Shown here piece after piece: positions 28,745 through 35,591 of a stretch of DNA of 46,182 bases. The notes beneath the pieces are model-generated. The model made no database searches. It saw only the letters and a program-made list of their open reading frames with translations, and had not been told where the DNA came from. The translations under genes were made by a program, and so were the position numbers. Location: the NCBI RefSeq assembly GCF_946886695.1, contig NZ_CAMPJD010000038.1:1-46182 (forward strand), in the 5' to 3' direction. Numbering within the stretch: the first letter of the stretch is position 1; every line of letters begins with the position of its first letter. The DNA comes from an uncultured Pseudoxanthomonas sp. GTDB taxonomy: Bacteria; Pseudomonadota; Gammaproteobacteria; Xanthomonadales; Xanthomonadaceae.

Positions 28745-29506
28745 ATGCTGCAGGAAACCCTTTTTGCCGCCGCCGCCGGGGGCACCAACGCCGCGAATGC
28801 CCTGTCGCAGATGGGCTTCGAGCACATGATCAGCGAAATGATCAGCAAGCCCGGCGAGTTCATCGTCTCGTGGGTCGTGCTGCTCACCCTCGTCATCATG
28901 TCGGCCATGTCCTGGTACTGGACGGTCATCAACGTGCTGCGCAGCAGCCGCCTGAAGGGCCAGGCCGACCGCGTCACCAGCGCCTTCTGGGAAACCCCGA
29001 ATGCGCAGGACGCCATCCGCCTGATGGAAGAGCAGCCGAAGAACGAGCCGTTCTCCAAGATCGCGCTTGACGCTGCCCAGGCTGCCGCGCACCACCAGCG
29101 TGCCGAAGGCTCTGCAGCAGGTCTGGGTGAAACCCTGAGCCGCTCGGAGTTCGTCGACCGCGCACTGCGCCAGGCCGTGACCCGCGAAAGCACCAACCTG
29201 CAGGGCGGCATGACACTGCTGGCCACCGTCGGTGCAACCGCGCCGTTCGTGGGTCTGCTGGGTACGGTGTGGGGCATCTACGGCGCCCTGATCCGCATCG
29301 GTGCGACTGGCCAGGCCTCGATCGACGCCGTCGCCGGCCCGGTGGGTGAAGCGCTGATCATGACCGCCATCGGTCTGTTCGTCGCCATCCCGGCCGTGTT
29401 CGCCTACAACTTCTTCAGCAAGACCAACTCGGCGACCATCGCCAAGTTCGACACGTTCGCGCACGACCTGCACGACTTCTTCGCCACCGGCTCGCGCGTT
29501 CGCTGA
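28745..29506 (+). CDS. exbB: Biopolymer transport protein ExbB
   Basis: This encodes 253 residues of an ExbB/TolQ/MotA-family proton channel subunit. Three membrane helices are visible: EFIVSWVVLLTLVIMSAMSWYW, LLATVGATAPFVGLLGTVWGIY and AVAGPVGEALIMTAIGLFVAIPAVFAYNFF in part. The GLLGTVWGI and AIGLFVAIPAV blocks are family signatures. It would form the pentamer around ExbD. The gene follows tonB after 96 bases, with AAGG before ATG 28745 and an AT-rich patch (TTATATAAAGG) that could add a weak internal promoter. Confidence 0.95.
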   Translation: MLQETLFAAAAGGTNAANALSQMGFEHMISEMISKPGEFIVSWVVLLTLVIMSAMSWYWTVINVLRSSRLKGQADRVTSAFWETPNAQDAIRLMEEQPKNEPFSKIALDAAQAAAHHQRAEGSAAGLGETLSRSEFVDRALRQAVTRESTNLQGGMTLLATVGATAPFVGLLGTVWGIYGALIRIGATGQASIDAVAGPVGEALIMTAIGLFVAIPAVFAYNFFSKTNSATIAKFDTFAHDLHDFFATGSRVR

Positions 29507-29552
29507 GCCGGCGGTACAAGCAGTCAACGCAACGTTCTAGACGGAGCCCGTC

Positions 29553-29981
29553 ATGGCTTTCAGTAGTGGTAATAGCAGCGGCCCGATGGCCGAGATCAAC
29601 GTCACGCCCCTCGTGGACGTGATGTTGGTGCTCCTGATCATCTTCATCATCACGGCGCCGCTGATGTCGCACAAGGTGAAGATCGAACTGCCCGAAGCGA
29701 ACCTGATACAGGATCCGGCGGACAAGCTGGCGCCGACGACCCCGCCGATCACCATTTCCGTCAAGGAGAATGGTGACCTGTACTGGGGCGATGAGCCGGT
29801 GACCAAGGAGATCCTGGAATCCCGCCTGTCCAGCGTGGCCCAGCTGCAACCGCAGCCGAAGCTCAACCTGCGCGGCGACAAGACGACGAAGATGGGCACC
29901 ATCGCCGAAGTCACCAAGATCGCGCAGGGCCAGGGCATGCTGGACATCGGCTACGTGGCCACGAAAGAGAAGGGGCAGTAA
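29553..29981 (+). CDS. exbD: Biopolymer transport protein ExbD, first copy
   Basis: The 142-residue protein has one N-terminal membrane helix with the essential proton-carrying Asp in [18 protein letters not shown], then a periplasmic ExbD domain with LNLRGDKTTKMGTIAEVTKI. It starts MAFSSGNSSGPMAEINV, nearly identical to the next gene. In Xanthomonas campestris the homologous genes are called exbD1 and exbD2. Confidence 0.94.
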   Translation: MAFSSGNSSGPMAEINVTPLVDVMLVLLIIFIITAPLMSHKVKIELPEANLIQDPADKLAPTTPPITISVKENGDLYWGDEPVTKEILESRLSSVAQLQPQPKLNLRGDKTTKMGTIAEVTKIAQGQGMLDIGYVATKEKGQ

Positions 29982-29984
29982 GCC

Positions 29985-30395
29985 ATGGCATTCAGCAGTG
30001 GTGGAAGCAAGGGCCCCATGGCCGACATCAACGTCACGCCCCTCGTGGACGTGATGCTGGTGCTGTTGATCATCTTCATCGTGACCGCGCCGATCATGAC
30101 GTATCCGATCGAAGTGGCCTTGCCGCAGCGTGTGATCAACCCGCCGCCGCAGGTGCGTGAGCCGCCGCCGCCGATCGATCTGCGCATCGAGGCTGATGGC
30201 ACGGTCTACTGGAACAACAGCCCGGCGAACGTTGCTGATCTCCAGCAGAAGATGGAAGAGGAAGTGCAGCGTGATCCGACCAACCAGCCGGAGCTGCGCA
30301 TCGAAGCCAATTCGGAATCGCACTACGACGTGATGGCCAAGGTGTTGGCCGCTGCGAAGAACGCGCAGATGATGAAGATCGGTTTCGTACAGTAA
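29985..30395 (+). CDS. exbD2: Biopolymer transport protein ExbD, second copy
   Basis: This encodes 136 residues beginning [17 protein letters not shown], with the same Asp-containing helix [18 protein letters not shown]. The periplasmic part has diverged from the first copy and contains a [19 protein letters not shown] segment. The ribosome-binding AAGGGG lies in the end of the first exbD, with only three bases between genes. A terminator follows at 30419-30446. In X. campestris exbD2 is reported as dispensable for iron uptake but involved in plant responses; whether that applies here is unknown. Confidence 0.93.
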   Translation: MAFSSGGSKGPMADINVTPLVDVMLVLLIIFIVTAPIMTYPIEVALPQRVINPPPQVREPPPPIDLRIEADGTVYWNNSPANVADLQQKMEEEVQRDPTNQPELRIEANSESHYDVMAKVLAAAKNAQMMKIGFVQ

Positions 30396-30418
30396 GCCTG
30401 ACGCGAAAGACGCCTTTG

Positions 30419-30446
30419 AACGCCGCCCTTTGGGCGGCGTTTTTCT
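30419..30446 (+). terminator. Intrinsic terminator after exbD2
   Basis: AACGCCGCCC-TTTG-GGCGGCGTT is followed by TTTCTTT. This is a textbook terminator ending the tonB-exbB-exbD-exbD2 transcript. Confidence 0.88.
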
Positions 30447-30529
30447 TTGGGAGCGCACCGGCCCCTCTTGTGGCGATGCCGCGGACGGCGTAGCGTCAGG
30501 GCCACGGTCCCGACAGAAGGAGGTGTGCC

Positions 30530-30925
30530 ATGGCGTTCTCCGTTCCCGCAAGCCGTCGTGAACTGGCCGAGATCAACATCACCCCACTCGTGGACGTGAT
30601 GCTGGTGCTGCTGGTGATCTTCATCGTCACCGCACCGCTGCTTTCGCGCCCCATCGAAACGATTCTGCCCCAGCCCGTACGAGGGGAAAGAACCGAGCCA
30701 CCGAATGACCTGGTCCTCAAAGTCGGGCTGGCGGGAACATACACACTGGATGATCGCCCGGTATCACTCGCCGACCTGCGTCTCCGGCTCGAGGACGCTG
30801 TCCTCGCTGATCCGCGGACGGTCTTGCAGGTGGAAGCCGCAGGCGGGGCCGACTACCAGCAACTGGTCAGCGCACTGGCCCTGGCAGAAGCGAGCGGCCT
30901 GGACAGCATCGTGATGCGGAACTGA
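30530..30925 (+). CDS. ExbD/TolR family protein, third copy
   Basis: This encodes 131 residues starting MAFSVPASRRELAEINI and carrying the same helix with the functional Asp, [18 protein letters not shown]. The periplasmic domain (LADLRLRLEDAVLADPRTVLQVEAAGGADYQQLVSALALA) is clearly ExbD/TolR but differs from both upstream copies. A near-perfect AAGGAGGTG ribosome site precedes ATG 30530. The terminator at 30419-30446 separates it from the cluster, so it should have its own promoter in 30447-30515. Its ExbB or TolQ partner is not adjacent. Confidence 0.9.
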   Translation: MAFSVPASRRELAEINITPLVDVMLVLLVIFIVTAPLLSRPIETILPQPVRGERTEPPNDLVLKVGLAGTYTLDDRPVSLADLRLRLEDAVLADPRTVLQVEAAGGADYQQLVSALALAEASGLDSIVMRN

Positions 30926-30952
30926 CGACCGGATGACGACGCCGGTCGGCGC

Positions 30953-31732
30953 TCAGCGACCGGCGCTGGCGGCATCCCTGCGTGTTGCATGCAGGATGGA
31001 CAGGTAGGCTTCCACCGTGCGCTCGAGGCCGGCGTACAACGCCTCGCCAATCAGCGCATGACCGATGGAGACCTCCAAGACGTCAGGCACGGCAGCCAGG
31101 AACTCCCCAAGATTGTCCTGGCTCAGGTCGTGCCCGGCATTGACGCCCAAGCCCAGGGCGTGAGCTTCGCGAGCGGTCCGGGTGCACAGCGCCAGCGCGG
31201 TTGCGGCGCCGCCATGCGCGGCGGCCTCGGCGAACGGGCCGGTATAGATTTCGATGCGATCCGCGCCAACACGGGCAGCTTCAGCAAGGCCCTCGCAGCC
31301 TGCGTCGACGAACAGGCTGACGCGACAGCCCATCGCCTTCAGTTCGGCGACGAATGACTGCAGGCGATCCATGTCGCGACTGAAATCGAAGCCGTGGTCT
31401 GACGTGATCTGCCCATCGTCGTCCGGGACCAGCGTCGCCTGCGCCGGCCGCACGGCGTCGCACAGGGCAAGGAACCCCGGATAGCCCTCGCGCGGCGGGG
31501 CGAAAGGATTGCCCTCAAGATTCAGTTCGACGCCGCGCTCGCGCGTCAGTGCCGACAGGGCATGCACGTCCGCAGTCCTGATGTGCCGCTGGTCCGGCCG
31601 CGGGTGCACCGTGACGCCATGCGCGCCTGCGGACAGGCATGTGCGGGCGGCGCGCACCACGTCCGGCTCGGAGCCGCCGCGCGAGTTGCGCAACACGGCG
31701 ATCTTGTTGACGTTGACGCTGAGCAGGGTCAC
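30953..31732 (-). CDS. pdxJ: Pyridoxine 5'-phosphate synthase
   Basis: This encodes 259 residues of the TIM-barrel enzyme that joins 3-amino-2-oxopropyl phosphate and deoxyxylulose 5-phosphate in vitamin B6 synthesis. Family blocks are [26 protein letters not shown] (active-site His and Arg), ELNLEGNPF (Glu) and [11 protein letters not shown]. The start codon is GTG at 31732. It overlaps the TGA of the upstream small gene by four bases (GTGA), indicating coupling. It is slightly longer than the E. coli enzyme. Confidence 0.96.
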   Translation of the reverse strand: MTLLSVNVNKIAVLRNSRGGSEPDVVRAARTCLSAGAHGVTVHPRPDQRHIRTADVHALSALTRERGVELNLEGNPFAPPREGYPGFLALCDAVRPAQATLVPDDDGQITSDHGFDFSRDMDRLQSFVAELKAMGCRVSLFVDAGCEGLAEAARVGADRIEIYTGPFAEAAAHGGAATALALCTRTAREAHALGLGVNAGHDLSQDNLGEFLAAVPDVLEVSIGHALIGEALYAGLERTVEAYLSILHATRRDAASAGR

Positions 31733-31989
31733 GGAGCAGGGGGCTCCGTGGGGGGGATCGCGTTGCGGCGCGCCTCTGCCACTTCGCGCAGGCGACGGAG
31801 CTCGGCCGGATCGATCATCTGCGACGGATCCTGGCTGCTCTCACCCATGCGGCGTGCGTACCAGCTGACGATCCAGAGCAGGAAAAGAATCAGCGAGGCA
31901 AGCAGCGACATCACCATCACCGGCGTGGAGGTCACGGAAAAGCCGACATACAGCGCGCCGACCGCCATCAACAGGAACAACCAGTGCAT
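31729..31989 (-). CDS. Small two-helix membrane protein, function unknown
   Basis: This encodes 86 residues, [19 protein letters not shown] onward. Two hydrophobic segments (about residues 2-18 and 23-44) are followed by a charged cytoplasmic tail with [20 protein letters not shown]. Start ATG 31989 was chosen because sequence upstream of it in the same frame is low-complexity and unlike protein. The gene shares GTGA with pdxJ and is probably cotranscribed with it. No family can be named. Confidence 0.72.
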   Translation of the reverse strand: MHWLFLLMAVGALYVGFSVTSTPVMVMSLLASLILFLLWIVSWYARRMGESSQDPSQMIDPAELRRLREVAEARRNAIPPTEPPAP

Positions 31990-32054
31990 CGTCCACCCCC
32001 GGGGTTGGTCGCGGCATATTACCGCCTCCGGCGCGGCACAAAAACGGCCGTGCT

Positions 32055-33509
32055 TCACAGCAACGGCGACATCAGGCGGGCCAGCGCCTCGGGCAGCCGA
32101 TGCCGCCAGAGCGAGCGGTCGCGCTGCAGCTTCACGGGTTCGCTGGCGGCGATCTCGCCCTCGAGCCACTGCGCCAGCGTGCCGGCGACGCCCCGGTCGC
32201 GGAACATCATCGAGATTTCGAAATTGAGGCGGAAACTGCGGTGATCGAAGTTGGCGCTGCCGATGACCGCCATGGCGTCATCGCAGAGCAGCGCCTTGCT
32301 GTGCATCATCCGCGGTCCGTACTCATAGACCTTCACTCCTGAGGCCAGCAGCTCGTCGAAGTAGGACCGCGCGGCCAGCGTCACCAGTCTCGAATCACTC
32401 ACTTTCGGGACCACCAGCCTGACATCCAATCCGCCCAGCGCGGCCGAGGTCAGTGCCATGCGTGCCGCCTCGCCCGGCACGAAGTACGGCGTCACCAGCC
32501 ACACGCGCCACTTCGCTTCGTGGATGGCGGCCACCTTCATGCGATGGATCGGCTCCCAGGCCGAATCCGGCCCCGACACCAGCGCCTGCGCGGCGATACC
32601 GCCCTGCACGTTCGCATCGCCCGCACTCCACAGGCGCGTGCCCTGGAAATCCTTGCGCTGCTGGCCCGTGGCGTAGACCCAGTCTTCCACGAACACCTGC
32701 TGGATGCTGCGGACGACCTCACCTTCCAGGCGCAGGTGCAGGTCGCGGTAGGCATCGTCGCGCAGGGACTCGTCTTCCTCGTCGGTGACGTTGATGCCGC
32801 CGGTGAAGGCGATGCGACCGTCCACCACCACGATCTTGCGGTGGGTGCGCAGGTTGAGCCAGGGCCGGGTGAAGGGCCTGAACCTGGTCGGGTGGAACCA
32901 TGCGTACTCGCCACCGGCTTCCACCAGCGGTTGCAGGGCACGCTTCTTCAACCGGTTGGAGCCTACCGCGTCCAGCAGCAGGCGGACCTTCACGCCCTCG
33001 CGTGCCTTGGTCGTCAGCGCGTCCAGCACGCGCTGCCCGGTGCGATCGCCATTGAAGATGTAGTACTCGACGTGAATATGGTTGTCGGCCGCCGTGATCG
33101 CATCCAGGATCGCCTGGTACGTGGCGCAACCGTCGACAAGCTGTTGCACGGACGTGGCGGTGGAAGGAGGCAACCCGGTGATCTTCTGCGCCAGCATCGG
33201 CAGCTCGGCACTGTTGCCGTCGGTGGGCGCGAAGACTTCGTAGCGATCGAGACTTTCGCGCGAACGCGTACGTCGCAACTGGTGGCGCTTGATCCGCTGC
33301 GGCCCCAGCAGGAAGTAGATCAGGTAGCCCACGTAGGGCAACAGTGCAAGCGACAGCAGCCAGCTGAGCGTGGCGACCGGCTCGCGCTTCTGCAGGATGA
33401 TCCAGGAGCACAGCGGCACCAGGTAGAGCAGCCACGCCACCGTGACCCACAGCTGCAGGTTCGGCACCGAGCCAAGCGTGTCCCAGAGGGAGGTCAGAGC
33501 GTTGCGCAT
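32055..33509 (-). CDS. cls: Cardiolipin synthase (phospholipase D superfamily)
   Basis: This encodes 484 residues. Two N-terminal membrane helices (LWVTVAWLLYLVPLCSWIIL and LSWLLSLALLPYVGYLIYFLLG) precede two PLD domains with HKD motifs HRKIVVVDG and HSKALLCDD. It condenses two phosphatidylglycerols to cardiolipin at the inner membrane, as in ClsA. The length is normal for ClsA. It diverges from the radical SAM gene over a 59-base gap. Confidence 0.94.
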   Translation of the reverse strand: MRNALTSLWDTLGSVPNLQLWVTVAWLLYLVPLCSWIILQKREPVATLSWLLSLALLPYVGYLIYFLLGPQRIKRHQLRRTRSRESLDRYEVFAPTDGNSAELPMLAQKITGLPPSTATSVQQLVDGCATYQAILDAITAADNHIHVEYYIFNGDRTGQRVLDALTTKAREGVKVRLLLDAVGSNRLKKRALQPLVEAGGEYAWFHPTRFRPFTRPWLNLRTHRKIVVVDGRIAFTGGINVTDEEDESLRDDAYRDLHLRLEGEVVRSIQQVFVEDWVYATGQQRKDFQGTRLWSAGDANVQGGIAAQALVSGPDSAWEPIHRMKVAAIHEAKWRVWLVTPYFVPGEAARMALTSAALGGLDVRLVVPKVSDSRLVTLAARSYFDELLASGVKVYEYGPRMMHSKALLCDDAMAVIGSANFDHRSFRLNFEISMMFRDRGVAGTLAQWLEGEIAASEPVKLQRDRSLWRHRLPEALARLMSPLL

Positions 33510-33568
33510 GGGGCGATTCTATATGCCGTGTCGCGAACGCTGCGACGCGCAGGCGTAAGCTCGCCTCC

Positions 33569-34657
33569 ATGACGACAGCGCCACTGCCAGGCATCAAGGG
33601 ACGGGGATCCACCAGCTACCTGCCCGGTCGGTTCGCCGTGACCACGCCGGAGTCGGTCGACGACGGCTGGCACGAGGCCGACACCGAGGGCGAACCCACC
33701 TCCACGCCCCGTACCAAGCTGCATGAGGAAGTCGCGCGCAGCGTCATCACCCGCAACCAGTCACCGGACATCCCGTTCGAACAGTCATTGAACCCGTACC
33801 GTGGCTGCGAGCATGGCTGCAGCTACTGCTTTGCTCGCCCCTCGCATGCCTACCTCGATCTGTCGCCCGCGCTGGATTTCGAAACCCGGATCTTTGCCAA
33901 GACGAATGCGCCGGAGATCCTTCGCAGGGAACTGTCGAAGCGTGGCTACCGTCCCAGCCCCATTTCACTGGGCATCAACACCGACGCCTACCAACCGGTG
34001 GAACGACAGCTGCAGCTCACGCGTCGCATCCTGGAAGTGTTGGCGGAAACGAAGCACCCGGTATCGTTGATCACCAAGAACGCCCTGATCGAACGCGACC
34101 TGGACCTGCTTGCACCCATGGCGCGCGAGGGACTGGTGCATGTCTACCTGTCAGTCACCACGCTCGACAACGGCCTGTCTTCGCGGCTGGAGCCGCGCGC
34201 GTCCGCGCCGCACAGCCGGCTGAAGGCAGTGAAGCGGCTCAGCGACGCGGGCGTGCCGGTCGGGGTGATGTTCGCACCCGTGATTCCGTGGGTGAACGAC
34301 CACGAGCTGGAAGCGGTGCTCGAAGCAGCCCGCACCGCCGGTGCAACCGCAGCCGGCTACGTGCTTCTGCGCCTGCCCCATGAGGTCGCGCCCCTGTTCC
34401 GCGACTGGTTGCAGATCCACCTGCCCGATCGTGCCGCCCACGTGATGAGCACCGTACAGCAGCTGCGGGGCGGCAAGGACTACGACAGCCGGTTCGGCAC
34501 GCGCCTGCGTGGCGAGGGCGTGTACGCCGACCTGCTCGCACGGCGCTTCGGGCTGGCGTTGAAGCGCTACGGCTTCGAGGGGCGTCGCCATCCGCCGTTC
34601 GACTGCACGCGCTTCGTGCCACCCCGCGCGCCGTCGCCGCAGGGCGAGCTGTTCTGA
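33569..34657 (+). CDS. PA0069 family radical SAM protein
   Basis: This encodes 362 residues. The [4Fe-4S] motif CEHGCSYC (Cys-x3-Cys-x2-Cys) begins at about residue 82, preceded by NPYRGC, as in the spore-photoproduct-lyase-like PA0069 family. Other conserved blocks are LGINTDAYQPVE, LITKNALIERD, VYLSVTTLD and FAPVIPWVND. The reaction is unknown for the family. It is divergent from cls and convergent with the sulfotransferase gene. Confidence 0.9.
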   Translation: MTTAPLPGIKGRGSTSYLPGRFAVTTPESVDDGWHEADTEGEPTSTPRTKLHEEVARSVITRNQSPDIPFEQSLNPYRGCEHGCSYCFARPSHAYLDLSPALDFETRIFAKTNAPEILRRELSKRGYRPSPISLGINTDAYQPVERQLQLTRRILEVLAETKHPVSLITKNALIERDLDLLAPMAREGLVHVYLSVTTLDNGLSSRLEPRASAPHSRLKAVKRLSDAGVPVGVMFAPVIPWVNDHELEAVLEAARTAGATAAGYVLLRLPHEVAPLFRDWLQIHLPDRAAHVMSTVQQLRGGKDYDSRFGTRLRGEGVYADLLARRFGLALKRYGFEGRRHPPFDCTRFVPPRAPSPQGELF

Positions 34658-34691
34658 CAGTGGCGCTGCGGCAGATGTGGGAGTGGGGACA

Positions 34692-35525
34692 TCAAGCTTT
34701 GAGAATCCGGGGGCCGGCGGTGGTGGCTTCGGCCTCCTTCCAGAAGCTGGCGCCCACGTACTTCACGAAAAGATCGGGTGGAATGGACGGTCTTCGCTGC
34801 ATGGCGGCCACACGTGGCCGGATCCGGTGCAGGCCCGGCATCCCCAAGCCCTCGTCGTACTCTGGCGTATCGAAGGCGAGATGGGCGAAATCATGCTCGA
34901 AGGGCGCTTCGTCCAGCGCCGCGTAAAGCGCCCCCATAATCTCGCGCGGATTGGCAACGAGACGGTCGTATTCGATCACGATCATCCGCGACGCATGTTC
35001 GCCGTACCACGCCTCGCGCAACGCGGCCCAGGCCGAGCCTACCAGCCCGGTATCGTGATTCATCATGTTTGCGACGCGGGCATAGACCGAGCCGCCATTC
35101 TGGAAGGCAAGTGCGCGTGAGGTCCGGGTAGGATTGTTCTTGAGCACGCGTTCGACGCTGTCGAGGATCCAGCCGACATCACGAACCAGGCAGATGACGC
35201 GCGCATCCGGAAACAATTCACCGATGAGGGACATTCGGGCGGTCCAGGTCCGGTTAGTGTCGAACAGAACGGAACCTTGCTCGGCCGGACCATGGTAAAG
35301 CGCGAAGAGTCCTCGAAGGATCCGGGTCCGCCGCTCGTCGTCGAAGAAAGGGGCGAACTCGGTGCCCGAGCCCATGCGCGGTTGCAGGCCATCAATGAGC
35401 GCTGCAACCGGGCTGGTCACATCAGCGCGAAACCGAGGGTTCTGCCTGAGGATGGCCGCCAGGAGCGTCGAGCCCGACCGCGGGAGTCCAGCAACGAAAT
35501 GGATCGGACTGCGAGTCATTGGCAT
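34692..35525 (-). CDS. Sulfotransferase family protein
   Basis: This encodes 277 residues. The N-terminal PAPS 5'-phosphosulfate loop is AGLPRSGSTLLAAIL (about residues 12-26), and CLVRDVGWILDSV near residue 110 fits the 3'-phosphate-binding strand and helix of sulfotransferases. ATG 35525 has AGGA at a suitable distance; a GTG one codon earlier is possible. It is the gene directly after the TonB-dependent receptor on the same strand, 66 bases away, with a hairpin in between. What it would sulfate cannot be seen. It may also act on non-sulfate substrates, as not all family members are proven. Confidence 0.82.
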   Translation of the reverse strand: MPMTRSPIHFVAGLPRSGSTLLAAILRQNPRFRADVTSPVAALIDGLQPRMGSGTEFAPFFDDERRTRILRGLFALYHGPAEQGSVLFDTNRTWTARMSLIGELFPDARVICLVRDVGWILDSVERVLKNNPTRTSRALAFQNGGSVYARVANMMNHDTGLVGSAWAALREAWYGEHASRMIVIEYDRLVANPREIMGALYAALDEAPFEHDFAHLAFDTPEYDEGLGMPGLHRIRPRVAAMQRRPSIPPDLFVKYVGASFWKEAEATTAGPRILKA

Positions 35526-35551
35526 CACCTATTCCTGACGTCCTCGATGAG

Positions 35552-35580
35552 AAAGACTGGCCCGGCGAACACCGGGCCAG
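35552..35580 (-). terminator. Hairpin between receptor and sulfotransferase genes
   Basis: On the minus strand CTGGCCCGG and CCGGGCCAG form a 9-bp stem with a 6-base loop, followed by TCTTTCTC. It would end most receptor transcripts and let some read through into the sulfotransferase gene. Confidence 0.65.
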
Positions 35581-35591
35581 CCGGGTAGCGC

